Shown in pieces: positions 44,424-56,165 of a stretch of DNA of 64,000 bases (position 1 is its first letter; each line of letters starts with the position of its first letter). Below the pieces are notes generated by a model that was given only the letters and a program-made list of their open reading frames with translations, did no database searches and had not been told where the DNA came from. The DNA comes from Owenia fusiformis (taxonomy: Eukaryota > Annelida > Polychaeta > Sabellida > Oweniidae): positions 3,562,109 to 3,626,108 of the forward strand of contig CAIIXF020000003.1 in assembly GCA_903813345.2 (NCBI GenBank), given 5' to 3'. The position numbers and the translations under genes were made by a program.

Positions 44424-46002
44424 TATACAGGGTGTTCAAAAAGTAATGACACTGGGTCTCCCATTTGGTAAAATCTAAATAAATCTTACTGAGATGCATC
44501 AAATACTCAATTTTGATGAAATGATGTATAATATGATGGGGTTTCACTGAATGATGAAATGTATGCCAGTTTGATTTAAAATATGTTCTGTATAGTGGTA
44601 CCAAGGTAAGGGAAGATCTCAAAAGTTCAATGTTGGATTATTAACAGAGACGTAATTGAGCAGTCAATCTTTGACCCCTCCCCTCATAACTGTGTTTGAG
44701 AAATGTTGATTTTGTTGGTCACACTTGATATTATAATTACAATTATTTGAATGTAGATGAGTTTACTTTTAAGGTTATTAACCCCTACCCCTATCTGTTT
44801 AAATGAATTTAATTTTTTGACATTGATCTTTTGAAATGCTCCCTTACTCTCAAAGTATTGAGGGAGGTAGAAATTACTTTTAAGTGAATATAGTGTTAAA
44901 TGGGCATGGACCTAGAGTGCTGGGGCCTCATCACCCACTCGTCGCAGCGCAGAATGAGGATTTGTATTGTCCCCTCAGCGCAACGCAACGCAATCGCAAA
45001 TTGAAAGATGTTTCAATCGCAACTGACCAAAAAGTTGCATAGCTCTTACCCTGCCACAAATCAATCGCGAATATTACCCATCTTTGAGACAATTATTATC
45101 TATGCCTCAATCTGGGAGTTTCTTTACTGATTGCGTAAGAATGTTCATTTCTAAAGGCGACTCTGTAATAAAAAGTTAGTTTGTGGTTTTCGAAAGTGCT
45201 TAAATCAAAGGAATTGTTAATGGTATGAGGGGTGTTTAGGGTGTTTTGTTAATCTAAATTCTGATCGCAAATTCAACAAAATGAAACACTGCGTTCATTC
45301 CGGCATCGCTAAAAATGGACATAGCTTTGAGGTTATTTGCAACAGGCAACTTACAAATGACAAATAGGGACTTATTTGGAATAACCCAAACATCTGTCTC
45401 TAGGTGGTGAGAGAGGTATCCACTATTATGTACAAGTACAGTATATTGTAATCTTCGAAAGGCACTGGCTCCAGTGAATCAAGGTATTTTTTTTATTAAG
45501 GCATTAAAAGGTATTAGTATGAAATAGAGATTTGTAATAAGTAGAAAATACTAGTATGTAGATAACATACAGGAGTTTCACGTAATGACACACTTGGCCA
45601 AGGTCAACTTGAATGTATACTTTCTCTCTACTCTTTGCATTCGTTCGACTTCGCTTCCCTGTGATAAGACACAACGCAGGAGTTGCGCTAGCGCAAATTG
45701 TCGATTCGCAAACGCAATGCAAATCTTGTGGCAATCACGTGATAAGGCCTCTGAATATCAAATATTGTATTATTTGCTGAAGTGATATTTTCAGGATTAA
45801 ATATTCCTTATTGATGTTAAATGTGATGTAAAGATGTTGTGTCAAGAATCATGTATCAAATTCAAAGTGTATATGATAAAGTCAACTATTTTCAGTCTTG
45901 AGGTATGATATTTGGTACCTGTACTCATTATTATATCCCAGATGCATAATCAAGACAGCTTGGTCAAAAATTGTAAAAATCGAGATTACAATCTATATGA
46001 GA
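44424..46002. other. Non-coding stretch
   Basis: No gene is seen. One mariner-type end begins at 44426. GCGCAACGCAACGCAATCGC at 44978 and GTTGCGCTAGCGCAAATTG at 45682 are loosely related in inverse direction and could mark another decayed element. Confidence 0.4.
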
Positions 46003-47112
46003 AATATGGAGACTGTATCTACCCTGTTTATGAATGAATAGATCAACTCTCAATATTTCACATATTAATTTGCCTCAATATAGGGCACCCATTTAGCAGG
46101 GTATAGGGTGTCAAGAAATATATAAAGATTATCCAAGAAATATGGAGACTGTATCTACCCTGTTTATGAATGAATAGATCAACTCTCAATATTTCACATA
46201 TTAATTTGCCTCAATGTAGGGCACCTGTTTAGCAGGGTATAGGGTGTCCAACAAGATATATGGAGACTGTATCTACCCTGTTTATGAATGAATAGATCAA
46301 CTCTCAATATTTCACATATTAATTTGCCTCAATGCAGGGCACCCATTTAGCAGGGTATAGGGTGTCCAAGAAATATATAAAGATTATCCAAGAAATATGG
46401 AGACTGTATCTACCCTGTTTATGAATGAATAGATCAACTCTCAATATTTCACATATTAATTTGCCTCAATGTAGTGCACCTGTTTAGCAGGGTATAGGGT
46501 GTCCAACAAGATATATGGAGACTGTATCTACCCTGTTTATGAATGAATAGATCAACTCTCAATATTTCACGTTTTAATTTGCCTTAATGTAGGGCACACG
46601 TTTAGCAGGGTATAGGGTGTCAAAGAAATATATAAAGATTATCCAAGAAATATGGAGACTGTGTCTACCCTGTTTATGAATGAATAGATCAACTCTCAAT
46701 ATTTCACATATTAATTTGCCTCAATGTAGGGCACTCATTTAGCAGGGTATAGGGTGTCCAAGAAATATGGAGACTGTATCTACCCTGTTTATGAATGAAT
46801 AGATCAACTCTCAATATTTCACATATTAATTTGCCTCAATGCAGGGCACCCTTTTAGCAGGGTAAAGGGTGTCCAAGAAATATGGAGACTGTATCTACCC
46901 TGTTTATGAATGAATAGATCAACTCTCAATATTTCACATATTAATTTGCCTCAATGTAAGGCACCCGTTTAGCAGGATATAGGGTGTCCAAGAAATAGTG
47001 AGACTGTATCTACCCTGTTTATGAATGAAAAGATCAACTCTCAATATATCACATATTAATTTGCCTCAATGTAGGGCACCCATTTAGCAGGGTAATAGGG
47101 TGTCAAGAAAAT
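46003..47112. repeat. Satellite of nine units, 115-136 bp, with dimeric order
   Basis: Units start near 46005, 46141, 46261, 46397, 46515, 46651, 46767, 46882 and 46997. Each reads ATATGGAGACTGTATCTACC, then GTTTATGAATGAATAGATCA, CACATATTAATTTGCC and AGCAGGGTATAGGGTGTC. Long units carry an extra ATATAAAGATTATCCAAGAA-type piece. Long and short alternate in the first six units and then only short ones follow. Confidence 0.9.
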
Positions 47113-48045
47113 ATACAGACTGTTCCCAAAAATAACAATACTTGTAAAACATTCAGATTTGTATCTTCATTTTCTGCATGTGCCTTTAATTAAAAAAGTT
47201 ATGCGTGTCTTCTGAGTGGTGTAGATTCAATTAAATGTACAATGTATATAATGATCAATTGGAATTCCAGTTAAAGCAAAGCATTTAGTTTGCATTTTCA
47301 TGTTCTGGCTACCCTTGTATGAGCAGAGTATGTGGATTTAACTCAAAAACAGTATATGTATACCCGAGTTGTGTAAATTCAGTAAAATGCATGTATGTAT
47401 TATAAATCCCATCAAACTACATGTATGAAATGTTTTACATTTTTTGTAAATGTGTTCGTATGTGATAACTGAAATGACTGAAAACCATTTTACAAAATAT
47501 TAACTGCCATTCTTGTGTGAGACTTGAAGGCATTCAATGGGATTTGGTACACTGCCATTACCGATGTATTAAAATGTATATAATATTATAAAAATATATT
47601 TCTTAATATTCAGTAAAATAATGTTTTTTATTTACTATCATTCAATATGTATCAGCATGGGTTTTCAACTCTAATTGAAAGCCCATGATATCAGGGAGAT
47701 TCCTAAAAATCTTAAAATTTTGTAGCAGCTCAGGACAGTCTCCCGACACTGCTACGTACAAGGGAATGATGCACAAAAACTATTCATAAAGTTACCCCTG
47801 TATAAATTACATTATGGTAGCGTGAAATGAACGGTTGGCTTAAGTTCGAAGATGGGATGAATGAAGCTGTGTTGTTTTGCGATTCAGTAAGGTTCTGCCC
47901 TCTTTAGTTAAAAATGTAAAGTAAAAGGATGTATGGAGAAATGAAACTAATAAAATAAATGTAGTATCAAACGCTAACTTTGCAGTGCTGCCCCCTTTAA
48001 ATGGAATTAAAAGCTAAAATTACTAATTGAACAAATGGCTATAGG
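47113..48045. other. Non-coding stretch before the NHL pseudogene
   Basis: AT-rich, with CATGTATG-type words and a small hairpin CATGGGTTTTCAA / TTGAAAGCCCATG at 47656-47689. No exon is recognised. Confidence 0.5.
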
Positions 48046-48289
48046 AAGGAATCACATATACAGTGAGGATGGGTCACCCATTCGTACCATCATCTGTGCA
48101 GCACCTGTAAGTGAGCCATTTGCTATAGCTTCACTGTCAGCAGGTTGGTTCATAGTGACCGATTGGAACACCAATGGAGTCTATATGGTTCAGAGGCCCT
48201 ATCAGTGTGGCAGTTGGCATAAACAGTAAGATCATAGTGAGTGACTATAATGCTCATTTCATCAAAGTGATCAACAGAGACGGCCATGA
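48046..48289 (+). pseudogene. NHL propeller copy 2, 5' part, frameshifted
   Basis: HIYSEDGSPIRTIICAAPVS through TDWNTNGVYMV matches the intact exon. Then 46 bases present in the intact gene (after TATATGGT) are missing, which shifts the frame. The following bases still match the intact gene up to GGCCATGA, where the 7.46-kb transposon starts. Upstream of 48046 the match fades. Confidence 0.85.
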
Positions 48290-51200
48290 CACAAGACAAA
48301 ATCGTGTTGAATAACTTGCGATACCAATGTTACACCCATCTTACTCGGTGCTTAGTAGTCGCAATCCTTGATTATTGATACACTTATTTGGAAGATTATT
48401 TGAGCTTATCCTTTGGTATTGATACACTTATTTGTGGTTTTTAGGCTCGAATACCGAGGTTTATTTTTTTAATTATCGAGTCTTATTCTATTGCATTAAT
48501 ATGTAGTTGACTTTGTACCTACAGGCGTGATATGATAGGTCTATTACATAAGTAGTATATACAAATATCGTGATGATTAATAAATCTAGATGAAGACTAA
48601 TCATTAAAATAAACTTAGACTACATTTAATATTTAAAGAAAAATAATTTGATAGATAAAGTATGCATGTATAAGTCTCTTAGTAAAAAAATTAAGAAACT
48701 GGTTTCATGATTTAACAGAGAACAACAAGGTACCGTGTTGTTGTTTATGATCCCGGGTTTACAATATTTATTGAGTTTGTAGATTAAATCTTCTTATTTA
48801 AAGACAACATCGTCTTTATGATCTATTCAAGACATCAGTATTCTCAGAAATTGATTATCCGAAGCGGATACCAAGTTCTGACCTGCAGACGAACAATTGC
48901 AGACATGGTATAAGTTTGTTTATTTAACAGTTAGATTTGTTGACTTACTGAACTGTATTGCAATATCTAGGAAGATGTTATATTTATTTATCCTATACTT
49001 TGTATTTGCTTGCAATGTAATAAAGTTGATACTTTTATGGACAAAAATGTCCTTTTAATGGCCATTTTGTATGCCTTTTATTTCCACACCATGTTTTGAT
49101 TTTGCCTTGATGCTATTGTGTCATAGTGTTTTTGCTTTAAAAAGTCAAGAAATATCAACTTTTTAATTAAGAAATGTTGGTTAATCTCTTGTTGTAAATC
49201 ACATTGTTGATGATGTTAACGGACCATGAGATAACATATTGTCCGGGGAAAGATATCAATAGTATAAAATGCGATGCATAACCAATAAAATAGAACCATG
49301 AAATAGAAGAAGAGAAAGAAGCTTGTAGCTCAATTTTGAAGGAAGTTGCATCTTTTGGCCTGCTTTTGCCACGATTGCACCCCTCTCCCGACTGAAAACC
49401 GAGATTGTTTTTCTTGGCGATCGTACTCCCCCCTAACTGAAAGTTGGCTATGCCCCTGAACATGGATAATAGGGGCACTATTACCCTGCGTACATAGTCT
49501 AGTTATAAACTATATAAGACGAAACTCTCTTTTTCATACACATGCCTGCATAACAATCAGAGACAGAAGTCTTAACATTGTCCAACAAAAATAATAAGAA
49601 TCTAACATTTAATGATAACAAAAGGATTAATTGCTATATAGTCTTTGTTTTTTAACTGCGGACGTGTACCAACATCACCTTGATTACAGAAAAGATTATC
49701 TAACAGTCTAGAATTGCTCCCGTGTTTTAATTACAGTTTGTGAATAGAGTTATTTTAGCCTCTATTCTCATTTTTGAACCGGTCTCTGTTTGCTTATTCA
49801 TTATTTGTGATAAATTATTTCAGTTAGAGTCGAAATCAAACACCAAATAAACCGGATTAAAATAAGCCAGTCTGATTGCGAATTTGCAAATCCTGTAAAA
49901 GTAACTTAAAGCCGCCTTTTAATTAGAGAAAACAATAAGCTTATCCATCTGATTAAGAAGAAATCCATGCTATTTGATTCGTACATTATCTTCAAGCAAG
50001 CCAGTAAGATAATCAACGATCTGGCATTTTGTTTAATCCCCGCCAGTTAAAATTCAATATTGACCAATGCATGACTTAATATTTTCATTCTACAAACATT
50101 GCAGTGTTTTAATGATTGTATAAACCACATTGTTACCATCTCCGATGCACCATCAGGCCTGTCTCTCTGCGCAAAATAAAGCATTCCGACCCAAAGTTGT
50201 ATATCTGTAATTTGGGGGGGGGGGGCGACGTCCATGTAGAAAAATATACAATAATTATGTCCGTGAAAAAGCTAAAATTATAAAAAATCTCATTTCAAAG
50301 TCATTCTATTCATGGAAGCGTCAAGTTATGAAAAACAATTCTAAACACTAAAATAAACAAATCGACTAGATTACTTTGAAAACTTCCTGAGAGGAAATGG
50401 ACAAATGTATTTTCCTAACTCATTAGAACGTCTGTCTGATTGAAATACTATTTTCTAAATACAAATATAAATGAATAAATCTTGGTTGCAAAATAATGCT
50501 GAGCATAATAAAAAATTCAAATATTTTCTTTTGCAAATTCCTGAAGAAACTAGAGGATTATAGGTTTGGTTAGAATAAACTGCTTAAATTGTACATTTTA
50601 AAACTATAAGACTAGTGTGATTTGAAACCTGGGATTTGAAACAAGTTTGTATTGAAGGTCTGTTACAGAGGGGGCATACAATGTCCCATTTACTCACCCC
50701 TCATCTCCCGTACCCGATCTTATTTATGTCTCCAGTTTGTTTCTTGTATATTAATATTTGAAATCAAGTCATTAAGAATGCCAGGGGCCAGTTTGGGGGT
50801 TTGATTCTAGTTATTTTCCTTTAGTCATTGTCTGACTTATTTGAAAATATGGAAATTTAGAAGATATTTCAAATGGCAACATAGTGAAATTTTAGTACAA
50901 GAGCACGAATCAATAGTTTAAAACAAAAACATTTGGATATTGTAATTTAAAGCGTTTAAACTTTCATGAGATTATACTTTTGGTTCCCATGATTTGACAT
51001 CTTTGATCACCTGCAGTTAAGTATCTAGAAAAACATTGCTACTGTAATTAACTGTTAGAAGCAGACGATCTTTTTTCCGTCACACAATATACATATTCAC
51101 AAAAGGCATTCCCAGCTAAATCACACGAATTGGCGTGATTGTGTAATTGATGTGTTATAATCTCTTTTTATTGAATAAACCTTTAACTTTTCTTCAAACT

Positions 51201-51769
51201 TAACACATTGCCCTTTTTATATAACCAATATCCCCCGGAACCCCTCTCAATAAATACCCTGTATGATTAAATCGAGTTACAAGCCCTCCTGACAGTTGTT
51301 AAAGTGGATCATACAGGGTCTTGAATAACTAGTATGATTTACATGTAAAACAAAATGGTAATCACGCATTTGTTGGTGAATGCTCAAGATTTGCTGCACA
51401 ATCATTCCCCGATTCAACAGTGGTGCAAAAAGCCATCCTTTGATCATTTGTTTAATCTAAAGTTCATGTAATGAGGATTAGAAAAATAATGAAATCTTAA
51501 ATAATAATCTCTGCTGAAAATGATACCCTTATTCTTGCAAAATCAAACCCCGACTCGACATATTTCTAGTGATGCAATGAACCACCTGCGATTTTAAACA
51601 AACGCCAAATCCCAACCGCCGAACGTTAACGCTTAATGCTGAATATTAACACATTAAAAAGTGACAAGAAACAAAAGGATTGTCTTCAAAATGCCAAACA
51701 GCCCCTGGAAACAGCCACATGTTTATTTCTTAGCTACCGTATATCGATGGAAAATATGTTAAAACTAAC

Positions 51770-52190
51770 TTTAAACAATATCAAGTTGGTCTATTTTAAA
51801 ATTAATAATCTTGCATATAAGTGGCTTATCAGACCAATGATCAATCACTTATTCCATTTTAATCCTACAGGTCGGGAGGGAGCTGTGGGGGTTACTATAA
51901 TGAAATGCAAGGTCATTTTCACATGTGCAGATACATGTTGATTAATAAAGTCGATGCCATGGGATTTGTGATTGGGTTCGAAAATAATATCACCAAAATA
52001 TTTTATCATCGTGTAGAAAGTCCAATCTAAAATCTGGTAAATATGTTGCATTTATTGAAGCAATAACACTGTAGTACCACTGTAAAACTATATTGCAAAT
52101 GTTTGATATGAAATTCGATTGTCAAGAGTACGAAATACACATCAATACTTTTACATGATATCCAGTGTATTATAATAAGATGTTATATAA
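51770..52190. other. About 0.4 kb present in copy 2 only
   Basis: Copy 1 reads TTATATAACATCATATAGTTTTAAC where copy 2 has some 410 extra bases between the ATAACATC and the AGTTTTAAC. No clear duplication or terminal repeat is visible. Confidence 0.5.
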
Positions 52191-53039
52191 ACAAAGTCAA
52201 TTAAAAAACTTCAGTTTCAGTGAAACTAGTAGTAAAACTCCCTTAATCTGTTAAAGGGAAGCCCCGAGAAGCCTTCATTCAAGCACTGACGTTTAAGTTT
52301 ATGTTTAAGAGGAAGAATTCAGTATCCCGTGTGTTCACTACCCCCTCCCATCCCCAATTTATTTAACTACATGTATGCTCCAATGTGTTTCATTTCTGTG
52401 ATTGATAAATGCAATCAATATGATAGCTCTATATTACTCAATGCTTAAGTCGCCAGGAGGCATTAATTGAAAGTGCCTCTTCGAATCTCAGCCTGAAAAA
52501 CAATTCCAAACCGATCTCCTGTAATCAAGTTAAACATTCCCAGTTATGAAAACAATGAAATTGATATCACTGATTGATTGGACAAGTATTGTCTCCAATT
52601 GTAATTCATACATGTGTATTGTATTGTGAAATCCTGGGGATATGCATTAAGTGAAGCAAATCTGAAGTTTCATCTTAAACATAACAAAAATTAAGCACAG
52701 AGCTACATTTTGCACATTGGTACTGAGAGCAGGACCTTATGTTATGTTTCTACACTTTCAAAAGGAAATTCCCCTGAATGTCACAAAACGATATACTATA
52801 TTTTCAACGTGAATCTAGTTTTTTGAAGCTCCGGCCGCTGTACGACCCCCGTAGAGAAAATGTGGGCAAGGTTTAATTTTAATCTTATTGAATTATGTTA
52901 ATTATTTGTAAGTTGCATGTTTTTTTTTACTTGCTTATTTTCCTGCTTGCTTAGTTTCCTGAACCTAAAATTAAAATAATGTAAAAAGTGCTCTACTTTG
53001 GTGATAAAAATAACTGTTCCTGTAAAAATATGGGTGCAC

Positions 53040-53144
53040 CCCAGTTGTCCGAAACCCAGTTCTCCGAAACCCAGTTCTCCGAAACCCAGTTGTCCGAAAC
53101 CCAGTTGTCCGAAACCCACCTGTCCGAAACCCATTACTCCGAAA
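53040..53144 (+). repeat. Left array: seven 15-bp units
   Basis: Seven consecutive units of CCCAGTTGTCCGAAA with G/C alternation at the eighth-ninth base (TTGTCC or TTCTCC) and two decayed last units. Because 15 is a multiple of three, all frames look like peptide repeats, which is misleading. Confidence 0.95.
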
Positions 53145-54141
53145 AATATAGTCATAATTTACCAGAGAAAGGGGAGACGTACTAAGCTTAGGCCGGTTTC
53201 ATGCAATGTATTTGGCCAAATTAATGGCATGGACGCATTCCGATGTTCATAGATCTCTCTCTCTCACTTTGAATTGCATCCATTGCACGCGTTACCAGAA
53301 TGGCAGGAACGGGGGATTTATTTTACATTGTGATTCTAAAAAAAGGTTATCAATAAACACAATATATATTACGGAACAGTTTATCTTATCTTCTTCAATC
53401 TCTTTATATAGGCAAAATAAAATGAATCATTTTGAAACAGATAAAATAAGTTTACGCATATAGTACTTTAAGAATAAAACAGTATACATATTACGTTGTC
53501 AAAATATTTCGTCGCATTTAATTTCTTAGTCTCTGTATTTTATCAAATCGTAAAAGAACAAAACATTCTTAACTTAATCACTTGGGATCAACTGGAAACG
53601 AAGGCAGGCTGTCCTCGTATCAAAATGGATGTTCTCCCATTCGCAAGAAGTTTCATTTTCGCCATGTACTCTCTTCATCCTTTTAATTTAATCTCTTTTT
53701 CTCGAACAGAGTACGTAAATGAAGAATAAGTTTTGGTTTCAAAAGATGTACATGTAAACTTTACTAAATAAATGCCCACTGGCTTGGGAAAGCTATTTTT
53801 CCTTTTATGAACGCTCATCACCCATTGGAAAAATGTTGTTCCCTCTCAAAAAAGGCCCATGGGCCATAAAGAAAATTGGTTTAAAAATTGTAGACCCCTA
53901 TCTATGTAAGTTGTGTAAACGCCATTTTACAATGAGAATAACATAATTTAACTTTGTTTGTTTGAACATGTATATCACCTGTATATGAACTTTCGTAGGC
54001 TAAACATTAAAGAATTAACGTCTTGACTTAGCATATTTAGCCTAATTTTGCAATGATGTCAACGTTATCCCAATGTTATGTTGTGATTCGCAGAGGTTGC
54101 GACAACGAGATTCGTTTTTTTTTCAAATAAGATCCCCTAAG

Positions 54142-54216
54142 TTTCGGAGAACTGGGTTTCGGAGAACTGGGTTTCGGAAAACTGGGTTTCGGAGAACTGG
54201 GTTTCGGACAACTGGG
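54142..54216 (-). repeat. Right array: five 15-bp units, inverted
   Basis: Five units of TTTCGGAGAACTGGG, the complement of the left array type. The outermost unit has the TTGTCC form at both ends of the element. Confidence 0.95.
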
Positions 54217-55748
54217 TTGACCCCTAAAAATATACAATTGTAGTCCATCACAAAGTTCATTTATTTCATGAGAGCGTCAAGGGACAATGCATCTAAACAC
54301 TAAGATAAACAATTAATTAACTTCTGTAGAAACATCCTGTAGTGGAAAAAACAAATGGCCTTTCATATCGGATTAGAATAGCCAGTCTGTCTGATTGTAT
54401 AATATATTAGATACATTTTAAATTCCATGGGAAATGAAAAATAGTTTTTTTCTGGCTGTTTAATGAAAACATAAAAATAAAAACATGAAAAATTCCCATT
54501 CATTAACATCTACATGTAACGGGCATAGAAAAGGCATGCTGACCGTGCGGTCACCGTATGGTTGACATACGGGCAATGTAATTAATGCGAAAGATAACAG
54601 TGTTCCCCTGGTATGGGCCGTGTGATTGCTACAAATGGACATGCATAATAGATGATGTGTTTGAAAGGTGGCTTTGCCTCGATGCATTGGTTAATAAATG
54701 ATATTATAAACTTTATTGATCGTGAATTCACCTTTCCAAATTCAAATCCCAAATAAATAAAGCACACAATTAAAGCGTGACACAAAAAGAGCAAGACTGA
54801 AGACCCTTTAACCTATAGTGCCCGACATTATGTTAATAAATAATTTCTACATGTTGAAATATATTGCTATTTGATTGAGTTCAAGACAAAACCTTTTTGG
54901 AATTGTTTCACATAATGTAATATTCCTCGGGTTTGGTGCATACACATGTTTTACAATCAGAGACAAGGGTCTTATACGGGGTATTATATTTGGCAAACCA
55001 ATCAATAAGTAGTATTAAATTATCACAAGGTAAATAACTTAATCCCTTTTAAAATTGCGATTAAGTAGCATCTTGATTACAGTAAAGAAAGATTATCTAG
55101 GAATTATTTCTGCCTCCCATTCCTTAAACCGGCTTCGTTAAACAGTGTCAAGATATTTAAGTCAGAGCCAAAAACAAGACTATTTTTATATTAAAATCCC
55201 CTCACCTTGTCAATGTTTATGTCTGCATCTGGTTTTTCCTACCTTTTGGAGGGAGACAATATACACATAGATTAATTACTGGCCATGGACAGGCGGCACA
55301 GAAACGAACATTCTGGGGTCATTGGGGATAATTGGGGAAGGGGGATGGGTGGTGGTGAATAGTGAAGTCCGGGAGTGAAGTTAAGGGGTCCTGAAATCTT
55401 CCTTTTGAATGGAGACTTGTTTCCACTCCCCGCACTCTAGTAGAATTTAAATATTTGATCCAAAGGAGTTATTTTTAATCAAAAATCAAAAATGATTAAA
55501 TGCTTGCTGCATGCAAACATACTACACTTAAATTGAAATGCTTTACTTAGTTAATTAACGCAGTAGTCACATAACACACGGATAAGACGTACCTGGGCCG
55601 AGGATAAGCAATATTTATCTCTCAATAGGTATGATAAGTGTGAACTTTTTATTCCTGAGAATTAGTAGTTAGTAGTGCTTATTACTTATGGATAAGACAT
55701 TAAGTATTCTTTCTTAGTAGTGCTTAGAAAATAGTGTTTCCCGTTGTG

Positions 55749-56013
55749 TGAAATCCTCCATTATGGAGATATTGGCTCAGGAGAGGGACAGATGAATTAT
55801 CCCTATGGTGTCTGCACAGATAGCAATGGATTTATTATTGTAGCAGACAGATTCAACAACAGAGTACAACTCCTCACACCCAACGCAACATTTCATAGTC
55901 TGCTTCTGACACGTGCAGATGGTCTGAACTACCCAAAAGCTGTACACGTGAATGAGGCGGGTAAATTGCTAGTGGGGGACGACACTGGTCAGCTGTTCAT
56001 TGTCAACTGCTGA
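55749..56013 (+). pseudogene. NHL propeller copy 2, 3' part
   Basis: After the transposon the copy resumes at TGAAATCCTCCATTATGG and reads EILHYGDIGSGEGQMNYPYG through GQLFIVNC to a TGA stop, in frame and without lesions. It differs from the intact exon at about a fifth of residues, more than expected from neutral decay alone if the copy was dead from the start. The 3' UTR follows to about 56165. Confidence 0.85.
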
Positions 56014-56165
56014 GACTAAGGTAAATATGAAACAATAAAACAACAACAGCAACTATAAACACAACATCTGATCCTAAAGTATGACATGAATGAAATGTTT
56101 TAAGATATTCATTGGATAAAATAGATTTCAAATTGCTAAATCTAATCAATCTGAAATTAGTAGAA

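Larger units (their letters stand above)
53032..54224. mobile_element. 1193-bp DNA element with 15-bp repeat arrays as ends, 9-bp TSD
   Basis: TAAAAATAT stands on both sides (53023-53031, 54225-54233); copy 1 of the host transposon has one TAAAAATAT and no insert. The ends GGGTGCACCCCAGTTG and GGGGTCAACCCAGTTG (complement) are imperfect inverted repeats. They lead into seven (left) and five (right, inverted) units of CCCAGTTGTCCGAAA. The 1-kb core has short unrecognised frames, the longest 77-85 codons. A 9-bp duplication suits MULE-type or 8-9 bp families; the family is open. Confidence 0.85.
48290..55748. mobile_element. Large non-coding transposon, copy 2, inserted in the NHL copy (TSD TGA)
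   Basis: It starts CACAAGACAAAATCGTG and ends CCCGTTGTG, flanked by TGA (48287-48289 and 55749-55751). The intact NHL exon reads GGCCATGAAATCC with one TGA, which defines the empty site to the base. It equals copy 1 (6485-19257) inverted, without the LTR element, but with the 1193-bp insertion 53032-54224 and about 0.4 kb more at 51770-52190. No protein is encoded. Confidence 0.85.

Noticed and set aside
48035-48229. 64-codon frame as a complete small protein
   Set aside because: It is the front part of the broken NHL copy read through a 46-bp deletion into another frame.
52898-53252. Frames with repeated QLSET, CPKPS or GFGQL peptides on both strands
   Set aside because: They are translations of the 15-bp DNA repeat array in several frames; five-codon periodicity is automatic.
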